Made by a program: the position numbers and the translations under genes. From assembly GCF_900112265.1 (NCBI RefSeq), contig NZ_FOLO01000057.1, forward strand, positions 1 to 37,823: a stretch of 37,823 nucleotides of DNA, written 5' to 3'. Numbering within the stretch: the first letter of the stretch is position 1; the number at the start of each line of letters is the position of its first letter. The notes under the pieces were generated by a model. It was not told where the DNA came from and did no database searches. It saw only the letters and a list, made by a program, of their open reading frames with translations. The stretch is from Pseudoalteromonas denitrificans DSM 6059 (GTDB taxonomy: Bacteria; Pseudomonadota; Gammaproteobacteria; Enterobacterales; Alteromonadaceae). Below, in pieces: positions 17,549 through 26,251 of the stretch.

Positions 17549-18336
17549 TGATTCATATATATAAAGTAATGATTTTTAGTTTTGCATATTTACTTTGCTC
17601 GCTAAATGTACAGGCTTCATATCAATCAAATAAATTAAAAATTATGAATATCATAATTGAAAAATCGATAGAGCATGATTTAGACCCCGTACTTGCTTTG
17701 TCGGTTGCAAAAGTAGAATCTAATTTTGAAGGTGATGCATTAAGTCATGCAGGTGCAAGAGGTGTTATGCAAATAATGCCAGCAACAGCACTTGGAGAGT
17801 TTAACACATCAGCTGAACAGCTTTATGATATCCCTACTAATATAGAGATAGGTATCAAGTATTTGAAAAAATTAATGCATGCTTATAATGAAAGATTAGA
17901 GATTGCTTTATCGCATTATAATGGTGGTTCAGCAGTTAAGCAGTATGATGGTAGTTTACAAGTCATTCCTGCAACAAGTGGTTATGTACGTAAGGTTATT
18001 TCTACTAGTAAAAGTTTTAGGAGCCATAGATTAGTCAATAAGCTGATAAAAAAGCATACCCAGAACTACTTTGCAAAAAAGAGTAATGAGAGTTATTTAT
18101 TGGATGACGATGAAGAATATAAATACCTATCTGAAATTGAACTTAAAAAGCTAAGTCAAATTAGAAAAATAAGACGCCATAACCTTACTCGTAATAAACA
18201 CCATAGAAAAACTGAAAAAACGTTTGATGTAAAAGTCCAAAGAGAAGTTCCTGAGGACATAAGCATGTTGACACGTAAGAAAAATGTAAGACAATGGGAG
18301 TCTATCTACCAAGCCGATGGCCAATTAACGAGATAA
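17548..18336 (+). CDS. Secreted lytic transglycosylase (SLT family)
   Basis: The protein cleaves the glycan strands of peptidoglycan in the periplasm, and such enzymes often open space for envelope machines. A signal peptide (1 to about 23, ending VQA) is followed by an SLT/goose-lysozyme-type domain: catalytic Glu57 in AKVESNF, the motif SHAGARGVMQIMPATA (65-80), and ALSHYNGG near 124-131. The remaining C-terminal part, rich in Lys and Arg, is not recognised and may bind the cell wall or partners. ATG 17548 overlaps the previous stop and has GGAGG at 17536-17540; an in-frame ATG at 17521 would disrupt the signal peptide start. The 262-residue enzyme is tightly coupled to the ExbD-like gene. 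Confidence 0.88.
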   Translation: MIHIYKVMIFSFAYLLCSLNVQASYQSNKLKIMNIIIEKSIEHDLDPVLALSVAKVESNFEGDALSHAGARGVMQIMPATALGEFNTSAEQLYDIPTNIEIGIKYLKKLMHAYNERLEIALSHYNGGSAVKQYDGSLQVIPATSGYVRKVISTSKSFRSHRLVNKLIKKHTQNYFAKKSNESYLLDDDEEYKYLSEIELKKLSQIRKIRRHNLTRNKHHRKTEKTFDVKVQREVPEDISMLTRKKNVRQWESIYQADGQLTR

Positions 18337-18400
18337 CTCAATTGAGCAATTGATGGTTATTATTAAGGACTGTAAACTCGATTAATGACAAATTGTAATT

Positions 18401-20209
18401 ATGAATGAAATTCCAGAGCTTAAAATCAAAACTGAGCTTAGGGTTTTGTACGCTAAAATTTCTGATTTATTAGTGAGTAAAGGTGAAATATCACAAGAAG
18501 ATAAAATAATGCTTCTTGCTATGGCACATGCTGTAGGGCTTGATAATGAGTCATTAGATAGTTTTATTGCAGAAATAGAAATTAATATCAAAGCCAAAAT
18601 TTTACCTTTGCAAAACTGGCTTAAAAGTTTAAATAAGTATTCAAGTAAAATACATTTAGATGAAAAAACAAAAGCCGCTTTGTTGGATGCTGGTAAATCA
18701 ATTGGGTTGAGTGAGCAGCAAGTAACTAATTTTTTTAATGAAAGAAGTAAGGTTGATCAGTCAAGTAATAAATTTAGTGAAAATAATAACTCTAAAATAG
18801 AAGTAAAGAATACTAAATTAAAAATAAGCATAAATCATTTACTTTTACATATCTTACGGTTTAAAAATAAAGCGTTACTTTTAATTACTATCATCGCATT
18901 TACTTTTACATCAATTTATTGGTTTGAGCATTTTGAAGCGGAAGAAAATGCTTGGATGTTAGCTAAGAAATCTGATAATATTAAAAGTTATCAAAATTTC
19001 ACTAAAAAGTTTGATAAAGGTGATTATTCAGCTTTAGCTCAATCTCGACGTGATGAGTTGGAATATAAAAAATGGCAAGCCACAAAAATTGAAAACACCC
19101 AATCAGTGTATGCAAGTTATATCGAATTAAATACACAAAGCCGTTATTTAAAACAAGCGCAAGAAAACTTAAATAAGTTGATTCATGATGAAGAAAATGC
19201 ACTTCAACAACAAGATGAAACTGATTGGCAGCAGGCTTTAATCCACCATAATGAAGTTTCATATACAAAATATTTAGCAAGAACAGGGCAAAAAAAATAT
19301 TTATCTCAAGCAAAAAAGAAGCTATTAAATTTAGTTTTACAAAGGCAAAAAAATGAAAGTAGTGAAGATAATGAAATGTGGTCTATCGCAAAAAAAATAA
19401 ACTCAGAACAAAGCTATTTGGACTATATTAAAGCAAACCCAGAGGGACAACATTATAAACTAGCCTTAAATAATGTCGAAAAATTCAAAGCTAAGCGTGA
19501 ATTTTTACACTTGTTTGATGTGCAATTTATCACAATCCCAGCAGGTAGTTTTAGTATGGGAGCTAAAAATATTAGCAGTTATGAGGTACCAATACATGAG
19601 GTTAATGTTAAGTCATTTAATTTAATGTCAACTGAAGTCACTTTTGCACTCTGGGATGCTTGTTATAAAGATAAAGCATGTACACATAAACCTAAAAGTC
19701 ATGGGCAAAGAGGCAAACAGCCTGTTATAAATATTCATTGGCATGAAATAACAAAGCAATTTATACCTTGGTTTAATAATAAAACAGGTCAGAAATTTCG
19801 ATTGCCGAGTGAAGCTGAGTGGGAATATGCGGCAAGAGCAGGCAGTGATGATAAATTTTCTTGGGGGGATCGCATAGATTGTTCAAAAGCACGTTTTGGT
19901 TATTATTCTAATGAATGCTCAAAGCAAAAATCACCTGATAATGTAAAAACATATCCACCAAATGATTTTGGGTTATATGATATGCACGGTAATGTAAAAG
20001 AATTAGTACAAGATTGTTGGAATGATAATTTCAAAGGTGCACCAATTGACGGTGAAGCATGGTTGACAGGGCGTTGCGATAAAGCGGTATTAAGAGATGG
20101 TTCCTTTAAAAGTAAAAAAAGTCAGTTACGTTTAGGTGTCAGGTATCGACATGCAAAAAACTCGCGGGTTGATGATGATGGCTTTCGCTTAGCACAAGAT
20201 CTAAATTAG
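18401..20209 (+). CDS. Membrane-anchored SUMF/FGE-fold protein with repeats
   Basis: The 602-residue protein has four parts. The N-terminus (about 1-120) has two similar helical units (KGEISQEDKIMLLAMAHAVG and KIHLDEKTKAALLDAGKSIG) that resemble TerB-type helices. A membrane helix lies at about 157-176. Four repeats of roughly 45 residues follow (starting near 182, 222, 272 and 323), each with W...Y..Y...A. The C-terminal SUMF1/formylglycine-generating-enzyme fold (about 373-600) has PAGSFSMG, RLPSEAEWEYAARAG, GNVKELVQDCW, RDGSF and DDGFRLA. The cysteines expected between RDGSF and GFR in true sulfatase-activating enzymes are absent, so a binding or structural role is likelier. Positive residues before the helix place the repeats and SUMF domain in the periplasm. 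There is no clear ribosome site close to ATG 18401. Confidence 0.85.
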   Translation: MNEIPELKIKTELRVLYAKISDLLVSKGEISQEDKIMLLAMAHAVGLDNESLDSFIAEIEINIKAKILPLQNWLKSLNKYSSKIHLDEKTKAALLDAGKSIGLSEQQVTNFFNERSKVDQSSNKFSENNNSKIEVKNTKLKISINHLLLHILRFKNKALLLITIIAFTFTSIYWFEHFEAEENAWMLAKKSDNIKSYQNFTKKFDKGDYSALAQSRRDELEYKKWQATKIENTQSVYASYIELNTQSRYLKQAQENLNKLIHDEENALQQQDETDWQQALIHHNEVSYTKYLARTGQKKYLSQAKKKLLNLVLQRQKNESSEDNEMWSIAKKINSEQSYLDYIKANPEGQHYKLALNNVEKFKAKREFLHLFDVQFITIPAGSFSMGAKNISSYEVPIHEVNVKSFNLMSTEVTFALWDACYKDKACTHKPKSHGQRGKQPVINIHWHEITKQFIPWFNNKTGQKFRLPSEAEWEYAARAGSDDKFSWGDRIDCSKARFGYYSNECSKQKSPDNVKTYPPNDFGLYDMHGNVKELVQDCWNDNFKGAPIDGEAWLTGRCDKAVLRDGSFKSKKSQLRLGVRYRHAKNSRVDDDGFRLAQDLN

Positions 20210-20216
20210 GGATCCC

Positions 20217-21884
20217 ATGGGAAATCAAACAATAAGTAGTGTGATCACTAATTTTGGCATTAGTGATGAACTTCAAGGCATATTTTACGCCTTACGAGAA
20301 ATGCCTTCTTTACACTGCTTAGAGCAAATGAAATTTAAAAAGCATGAAATAGACAGCCTTGCACAAAGTATTGTTTGCAGAAACTACGGCAAGCTTTGCT
20401 TAGAGTTAAGTTATTTTTGTTTTGCTATCGTAAATTATAGTAAAGAAATTGAGGGAAAAAGACCTCTAGTGAAGCGGTTTCCTTCTTTATTGAGTTATTT
20501 TTGGCAAAATGAATATTTATCAGCAAATCAGACTAAAAGTTTTTTTCAAAAAAGCCAAATTAGTGAAAATTATAAAATCTCTTTGATTGATAATGCAATA
20601 AACTTAAAATTTTCGAAAAGTCAGTTTGATATTTCTATTTCACGTGTGGGTTTGTTAGCTTCTTTTATTGAGTTTTTAGTTTATGTTGAGCCTAAAATAT
20701 TAATCGATTTAGAACGCGATTTATTGGATTGTGATGTCAATCAAATTAAATCTATATCATCAGAACTACAAAAAAATATTTATCAATTTTTAACTCTCCA
20801 TCTTAGCTCTGCTCAAATACAGCGTCGCTTTCGTTATATAGCAAATTATTTAGATGAAGTAATATCAAAACAAGCAGTATCAGAACAGGCACTTTGGCTA
20901 ACAGATGAGTTTATTCTAAATTTTTGGTTAGATTCAAGTGACGAAGGTAGCAATTTAGGTTTTAAGTTATTTACCAGTTGTTTTTATGAATTGGTTGATT
21001 TTCAGCAAGCAATCAAGGTCGCACAATTAAAAATAAATGCGCGAACAGCGCAATCTATCGGTGCTAATGTTGAAGCAGGTGAAATATCTGCTGATTTATT
21101 AGAGTTAAACCTGATGCAATTGCAATCACAAAAATTAGAAATAGACTGGTTATGCTTAAAGCCTAAGTTTTTAACTAAAAATCAAATATCAGATCTTAAA
21201 CCTTTCATTAGTACTTTACCTACTTCAAAGACATTATCACTGACTTTAGCGCGGGTTTGTATTTTCGGTACGTGGCAGGCATCTATAGTGCAATCAGCTC
21301 GTAAAAATAATGTTGAGTTAATCAAGCAAAAATTAAATACTTTACCTGAGGATGGATATGAAGTTTTTATTAGGGTCAATGAAAACCTTCTAAAGCAAGT
21401 TTTTGATACTTTGTGGACCTTATTACATATCAATCATCAACATCAGCAAGGACAAATGTTTAGTTTGTTTAATCAATTGGTTGAAGATAAAAAATTATTA
21501 AAAGACTTACAGTGCTTATTAGCGACAGAAGTTAAACAGAATAACTTAAATGATATTCAAAGCGTATTTAAAGCATTACCACAATGGCAGCTTATTTTGC
21601 CCGAATTAAATAAAACTTTGAATTATGCAACGAAGGTTTTTAATGCAAATAATAAGTCTGGTTTTAATCAATTACCTTTGTTGCAAGATCTTGAAATTTA
21701 TCATGAAGGGCAAGATTTATTGTTATTATTGAAAAAAGAATTATCTCGCTTTATGAGTAATTTAAATGTTTTAGTATTAAATAAAAATAAGCAAGGGAAT
21801 ACAAAAGAAGAAAATTTCAGCTCAGATGTTTCCATATTCTTTAATAAGTTTAATTCACTTTATGGAGTTGGCAATGGATCATAG
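20217..21884 (+). CDS. Unrecognised 555-residue soluble protein
   Basis: I do not recognise this protein. It has no signal peptide or membrane segment, is rich in Leu, Lys, Gln and Asn, and looks mainly alpha-helical throughout, so it is probably a cytosolic scaffold or adaptor. The codons are AT-rich like its neighbours. ATG 20217 is seven bases after the previous stop with AGGGAT at 20208-20213 as ribosome site. Its 3' end overlaps the next gene by eleven bases, so the two are translationally linked. Its place among envelope genes suggests a cytosolic part of the same complex. Confidence 0.85.
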   Translation: MGNQTISSVITNFGISDELQGIFYALREMPSLHCLEQMKFKKHEIDSLAQSIVCRNYGKLCLELSYFCFAIVNYSKEIEGKRPLVKRFPSLLSYFWQNEYLSANQTKSFFQKSQISENYKISLIDNAINLKFSKSQFDISISRVGLLASFIEFLVYVEPKILIDLERDLLDCDVNQIKSISSELQKNIYQFLTLHLSSAQIQRRFRYIANYLDEVISKQAVSEQALWLTDEFILNFWLDSSDEGSNLGFKLFTSCFYELVDFQQAIKVAQLKINARTAQSIGANVEAGEISADLLELNLMQLQSQKLEIDWLCLKPKFLTKNQISDLKPFISTLPTSKTLSLTLARVCIFGTWQASIVQSARKNNVELIKQKLNTLPEDGYEVFIRVNENLLKQVFDTLWTLLHINHQHQQGQMFSLFNQLVEDKKLLKDLQCLLATEVKQNNLNDIQSVFKALPQWQLILPELNKTLNYATKVFNANNKSGFNQLPLLQDLEIYHEGQDLLLLLKKELSRFMSNLNVLVLNKNKQGNTKEENFSSDVSIFFNKFNSLYGVGNGS

Positions 21885-22416
21885 TTCACAATATTCAGAG
21901 CATGACTTAGCTGAGAAAATTTATATTGCAAATGATCAGTTTGAACAGATACAGCAAGCCAAAAATGACACGGTTGTACTTTTTGGGGAAATATTTACGT
22001 ATATATTTTCGCATAATCAAATTGAAAATAAAAAAGTTGAGTTAGCAATCAAGCAAAACTTAAATGTCCGTAAGCAATACTTAAAGTTACTTGAACAATA
22101 CCAATTTTCTTTCAGCGACTTACAAGCAGCAGCAAGCAGTGAAAAAGAGTTGAAAGAAAGGGTTGGCAAGGGCTTTAGTTTAAAATTTAAAGTAAGTAAA
22201 AAACATGTAGAGCAGGTTTATGTTATTTTAACGATTGAACATAGTGCAACTCATCATCACACTAAAAAAATAATATTGCATATACAACTTGATAATACTG
22301 TTAAAAAGATTGAGTTTATGGCCTTAATTGAGGGGAGAAGCCAGCTGGTAATGGATAAAAATTCTGAGGAATTTGAACTGCTCAGTAATGCCAATGCTAA
22401 AATATTTTTATTATAA
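21874..22416 (+). CDS. Unrecognised 180-residue protein
   Basis: This small soluble protein has a helical N-terminal half (about 1-95) and a beta-rich C-terminal half with the pattern VYVILTIEHS, IILHIQLDN and KKIEFMALIEG, which could be one small beta-sheet domain. I see no signal peptide, membrane helix or known motif. ATG 21874 is chosen because GGAG at 21864-21867 is correctly placed; longer in-frame starts at 21826 and 21862 exist. It overlaps the end of the previous gene, and the Lon-like gene follows after 18 bases. A role as a partner of either neighbour is a guess. Confidence 0.8.
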   Translation: MDHSSQYSEHDLAEKIYIANDQFEQIQQAKNDTVVLFGEIFTYIFSHNQIENKKVELAIKQNLNVRKQYLKLLEQYQFSFSDLQAAASSEKELKERVGKGFSLKFKVSKKHVEQVYVILTIEHSATHHHTKKIILHIQLDNTVKKIEFMALIEGRSQLVMDKNSEEFELLSNANAKIFLL

Positions 22417-22434
22417 GGCGATATTAATTTATAT

Positions 22435-23667
22435 ATGAAGTGTCATGTTTTTATAGCCACAACACAAGGTTTAGTTGCTGTTCAGGATATTGAATTAATT
22501 GATGATTCTGATGTTATGTCGATTGTTTGCTTAAATGGTACTGCCCAATCTTTAAATATTAGTAATGCTTATCATAACTTTGTAAAAAAGGGCTCAGGAA
22601 TAATCCAAAAGGATTTTGGCGGTGAGTCTTACCGCGTGGATGTTTCTGGCAATATAGATCATGGTAATAGCTGGCAACTGGGTTTTTATATTGCGCATTA
22701 TCTTAAATTTCATAATCTTTTGGGCAATGGAGATCCTTGTAAAGGCGACAAAATATTTTGCTTTACGGGTGAGATAAACATAAAAGATAAGTCAGTGCAA
22801 AATGTTGCTCATATATCACTAAAATTAAAACTTGCTGAACCTAAATTAATTTCTTGGAGATCACAAGGCTTTGATACTCAGTTTATCCTGCCTGTACAAG
22901 ATAAAAAGGAAGCTCAAAAAAATTTAAGTTCATATGAAGAATATTATTCTGAAGCAAATAATATCATTGATGTGATTGCGATTTTACCTATCATTAAAAA
23001 TGAATTGATTGTAAAAAATCAAAAATATTTTTTGCTTAAGCACATGCAAGCGAATGAATACAAAAATATTAAAATAATCGCCTGTTTAATTTTACTGGGT
23101 GTGTTATTTGTATTTTATTTAGAGTTTCATCAATTAAAACGAGTAGAATCTAGTTTGGTTAAGTTTGATGAAAGAGGGATAACTCCTGATCTTTATGAGA
23201 ATAAAAAGCATGACTTTAAGCCTTATTTATTAGCGTATGTTAGAAAGTCAGCCTATTTAAACTCAGATTTTAATAAATGTGATACAGCTGTGACTCCAGT
23301 TAAAATTTTTGAAAAGAATGAGCGTTTTAAAAGTTTAGATTTTGAAAAGTTATGCGAGTTGTATTTTGCTGCGCCTAAAAATACAAAACAAGTTATTTTT
23401 TTTGCTAAAGAAGGTGGTGAGGTAATTAATCTGATTTTAGCAAAACAGGGTTGGGTAATTACATTTCCAAATAAATTAAAGCATGATTTACACTATTATT
23501 TATTATCTTTGGCAGATCCTATTACAGAGGAAAAACAAGCATTATTTATTTCTGAAATTGAAAAATCCATGCTAAATCATCGTGTTAGTTATGTTTCGGT
23601 GAGTGGTATATTAAAACGACTTTCTATCAATGCTACAATATTCCAACATAAAATGATGACTTTTTAA
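22435..23667 (+). CDS. Lon-type Ser/Lys peptidase-like domain fused to a membrane anchor
   Basis: Residues 50-160 of this 410-residue protein follow the pattern of the Lon (S16) proteolytic domain: a GNS-WQLG segment with Ser79 where Lon has GPSAG, then TGEI (111-114), a VxxVxHISLKLKLAE segment with Lys130/Lys132 where Lon has GGLKEKLLAA, and FDTQFILPVQDK where Lon has IPxxN. A Ser-Lys dyad is therefore possible. There is no AAA+ module. A membrane helix (about 210-230) follows, then a domain of about 180 residues with no known motif, probably periplasmic. The match is by eye and divergent, so it could be an inactive fold. ATG 22435 has AAGGCG at 22415-22420, rather far upstream. Confidence 0.6.
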   Translation: MKCHVFIATTQGLVAVQDIELIDDSDVMSIVCLNGTAQSLNISNAYHNFVKKGSGIIQKDFGGESYRVDVSGNIDHGNSWQLGFYIAHYLKFHNLLGNGDPCKGDKIFCFTGEINIKDKSVQNVAHISLKLKLAEPKLISWRSQGFDTQFILPVQDKKEAQKNLSSYEEYYSEANNIIDVIAILPIIKNELIVKNQKYFLLKHMQANEYKNIKIIACLILLGVLFVFYLEFHQLKRVESSLVKFDERGITPDLYENKKHDFKPYLLAYVRKSAYLNSDFNKCDTAVTPVKIFEKNERFKSLDFEKLCELYFAAPKNTKQVIFFAKEGGEVINLILAKQGWVITFPNKLKHDLHYYLLSLADPITEEKQALFISEIEKSMLNHRVSYVSVSGILKRLSINATIFQHKMMTF

Positions 23668-23776
23668 TTTTATTTATCTTATATTCAATATTTAATTACA
23701 AATAATCACAAAAAACTTCCCAAAGCTTTTCATAGTTTATTTCATACCAAACGATTCACGATTTTTGGAGTGAAAA

Positions 23777-24358
23777 ATGAAAAAGCATCATATAAGTTAT
23801 TTAGCCATAACAGCAGGCATTGCATTATTATCAGGATGTTCTTCAACATCAAATAGTAATGAAATTAAACCTGTTGCTAATCAATCAGTACAACATAAAG
23901 CGGTTGTTGCACCGAAAAGTTCAGAGCCACTGTATGTACAAATACCTAAACTTGATTCTAACTGCAAGCAAAATGCATTAGCACTTGATAATGCAGCCAG
24001 AACATCAAACTCAACGGCACAATATTTAGCTTCGGCACGTTTGTTATCGAACTGTATCGATGATTTTTCATTGCAAACACCACTACAAATTTCAGAAGAA
24101 GTCATGCAGCTTCATGCACTTTCTATCTTTAACTTTATAAAAGGTGGAGATATAAGCCAAGCAAAAATTGCATTTGTACAATTTAAGACTGCATTTCCTG
24201 GGCAAGATTTATATTTTAATGATTACACTTCCTTGGTTGATACTGCAACGGCTTTATTAGAGCCTTCATCAGTTAACGCACAAAAGATGGTTTCTTTAAA
24301 TATAAGCCCAGAATTAAGAGAAGAACTTAAGCGACGTCAACATTGGTTAAATCATTAA
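23777..24358 (+). CDS. Exported lipoprotein
   Basis: The 193-residue protein has a lipoprotein signal peptide with lipobox LLSGC; Cys21 would be acylated and the residues after it (SSTSN) lack the Asp that retains lipoproteins in the inner membrane, so outer-membrane placement is likely. The mature part is mainly helical, with two more cysteines (about 58 and 88) that may pair. No family is recognised. ATG 23777 has GGAG at 23767-23770. A 109-base gap before it is the largest in the cluster and may hold a second promoter, although I see no convincing hexamers. Confidence 0.85.
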   Translation: MKKHHISYLAITAGIALLSGCSSTSNSNEIKPVANQSVQHKAVVAPKSSEPLYVQIPKLDSNCKQNALALDNAARTSNSTAQYLASARLLSNCIDDFSLQTPLQISEEVMQLHALSIFNFIKGGDISQAKIAFVQFKTAFPGQDLYFNDYTSLVDTATALLEPSSVNAQKMVSLNISPELREELKRRQHWLNH

Positions 24359-24386
24359 TTTGTTAACGTTTTATGAGGAGAGTGTC

Positions 24387-25256
24387 ATGTTTTTAAAAAA
24401 AGTATTAATTTCAGCTACATTTGTGTGTTTGAGCTTTTCAGCGCTAAGTTCAACGAGTGGCAAAGAAAGTCAAGTTAGTTGGCAGCCTGTTGCCAGTGAT
24501 AAGTTAATTCGTTTACCTGTAAATATTATTGAAAAGCGTATAGAGCAAGACTTTAATATGTCACCTATGGCCTCACGTGTAAGTAATATTGAAAAAGAAA
24601 TGCTCAGCACTGTTGATAATATGAAAACGATAGGAGAACAATTAGCAAATGCACAAGATGATGACTTATTAGATAAGCGTCATGACCTATTACAACAAAA
24701 ATCACACTACTTAGATTTGTTACAAGAAAGCCAAGCGCTTAGGCAGCGCGCTTTAGCTACAAAACAAGATTTATACTTAAACATTTTAGATAAAATAGTG
24801 GCAAAAAATGAATCAAATACAAGTAGTTTAGGGTTTCAGCTTCGTAAATCTCAAAAAGCAGCCAGAGCGCGTATGGAAAAAATGATCACCCGAGTTGATC
24901 AACATTTAGTGAATGGCGGTTATGATGAAGCTTCTCCATATGCTACTGAGTATGCAACTAATTTAGATAAAATTAATCAACTTAAAAATAAAATCAGTAA
25001 ACATAGTGCAAATAAATCTCCCACTTTAAATGGTGTAGAAGTGACTTCGCAAGAATATTTACGTCAACTATTAATAGATGTGTCGTCAGAACAGTCGCTA
25101 TTAGATCAAGAGGGCTTGTTATTAAGTTATATGGCTAGACTTGTTGCACTTGATGCAAATGAAATGGAATACCAAATGTCTTACGGCAGCGATGAAATGG
25201 ACGTTAAAAGACAAGAGCTAACATCACCATCAACAGTTGCAGATTTATTTTTATAA
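24387..25256 (+). CDS. Exported coiled-coil-rich protein
   Basis: The 289-residue product starts with a signal peptide (1 to about 23, ending near FSALSS) and continues as a long, charged helical protein with heptad-like stretches (about 60-125 and 185-250), resembling periplasmic coiled-coil proteins found beside ExbB-type genes, although I cannot assign it to DUF3450 or any other family. ATG 24387 has a strong GAGGAG at 24375-24380; an in-frame TTG at 24360 is less likely. The gene is 28 bases from the lipoprotein gene and 18 from the next, in one run of co-oriented genes. Confidence 0.82.
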   Translation: MFLKKVLISATFVCLSFSALSSTSGKESQVSWQPVASDKLIRLPVNIIEKRIEQDFNMSPMASRVSNIEKEMLSTVDNMKTIGEQLANAQDDDLLDKRHDLLQQKSHYLDLLQESQALRQRALATKQDLYLNILDKIVAKNESNTSSLGFQLRKSQKAARARMEKMITRVDQHLVNGGYDEASPYATEYATNLDKINQLKNKISKHSANKSPTLNGVEVTSQEYLRQLLIDVSSEQSLLDQEGLLLSYMARLVALDANEMEYQMSYGSDEMDVKRQELTSPSTVADLFL

Positions 25257-25274
25257 AATATATTGGAGAATATC

Positions 25275-25688
25275 ATGAATAAAGTAATGAAAAAAAAGAC
25301 CGTTATTATCGCCTTATCTATCATGCTGTTAACAAGTGTTTTTTCAATCTCAGTAAATGCACAATCAGCTTTAACACTTGAGAATTTAGAAAGAGAACGT
25401 GCCGCTATGATAAATACATTTACAAGTGATCAAATATCATCAAGTCAACAACAAATGAGTATGAGTACTCGTTATCGTCGTTTAACTGATATTGAGCGGA
25501 TGGTATTACGAGATGATCGTTTACTGAATAACCAGTCGGCTATTGTGCAAAGAGCCTTTAAGAATTATGAACTCACTTTCCTAATCCATGCTAGTGCAGA
25601 AAAAAATATTCTACCTATGGAGTTATGGTTGAGCGAATTAAATATATCTAGTAATAGCATCTTATCAACTAAAAAAGGACGTCGCTAA
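25275..25688 (+). CDS. Small exported helical protein
   Basis: The 137-residue protein has a signal peptide (about 1-30, hydrophobic IIALSIMLLTSVFSISVNA, cleavage after NAQ or nearby) and a short helical mature part rich in Arg, Ser and Gln. No domain is recognised. ATG 25275 has GGAGAA at 25265-25270. The stop overlaps the ATG of the MotA/TolQ/ExbB-like gene by one base (TAATG), so the two are translationally coupled, which points to a periplasmic partner of the channel. Confidence 0.78.
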   Translation: MNKVMKKKTVIIALSIMLLTSVFSISVNAQSALTLENLERERAAMINTFTSDQISSSQQQMSMSTRYRRLTDIERMVLRDDRLLNNQSAIVQRAFKNYELTFLIHASAEKNILPMELWLSELNISSNSILSTKKGRR

Positions 25689-26203
25689 TGTCTTCAATAG
25701 AGATTAAAGAGTTTCCTATCATAATGCACTTTAATCAGAATATAAAAAGTACGATAGGCTTAATGGTAGGGCTCGGCATAATTTTATTAGCTTTGGTAAG
25801 TTTTATTATGCAGATGAACCTGGCTGATTTATTTGTTTGGTTAGAAAAGGTTTTTAGTTGGAGTTTTATATTCTGTTATAGCTTACTTTTGATTATAGGT
25901 ATTTATGCTGGGGCTAAAGTTAAAACTGCCGTTAATGCTGATTATTGGTATGAAGTCGGTATTCAAGTATCGAATGGCATTGCGACATTAGCCCTCACTT
26001 TTACCTTATTAGGGATAAGTTTAGGCATAGGATCTTTAGGGCAACAATCTTTAACGCCTGACACTGTTCATTTAATCATTGGTGAGTTAACAACACATTT
26101 TTCGACAGCTTTTATGACAACGGTTATAGGGTTGCCCACAGCTAATTTGATCAGGGCTTGGGTTTCATTAAGAGCGATTCCTAATAAACAAGAGCGTGAT
26201 TAA
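25688..26203 (+). CDS. MotA/TolQ/ExbB-like channel protein
   Basis: The 171-residue inner-membrane protein has four hydrophobic segments (about 16-40, 52-74, 93-115, 132-155). The last two carry the signature of the MotA/TolQ/ExbB family: GIATLALTFTLLGISLGIGS, then FSTAFMTTVIGLPTANLIR, matching the LGLLGTVxGI and ALxTTxxGLxxA patterns. These proteins form pentameric rings around an ExbD/MotB-type dimer and couple ion flow to work. It is shorter than TolQ and ExbB (about 230-240 residues) and lacks the large cytosolic loop and tail. Its partner is presumably the ExbD-like protein at 17114. ATG 25688 overlaps the preceding stop; AAGGA lies at 25676-25680. Confidence 0.75.
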   Translation: MSSIEIKEFPIIMHFNQNIKSTIGLMVGLGIILLALVSFIMQMNLADLFVWLEKVFSWSFIFCYSLLLIIGIYAGAKVKTAVNADYWYEVGIQVSNGIATLALTFTLLGISLGIGSLGQQSLTPDTVHLIIGELTTHFSTAFMTTVIGLPTANLIRAWVSLRAIPNKQERD

Positions 26204-26251
26204 ATAGTCATTTTATAAATGATGGTTTAATTAAATAGTAAGGTGGAAAAC

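Noticed and set aside
18401..20209. Active formylglycine-generating enzyme
   Set aside because: The cysteines expected between RDGSF and GFR are missing and no sulfatase gene is nearby.
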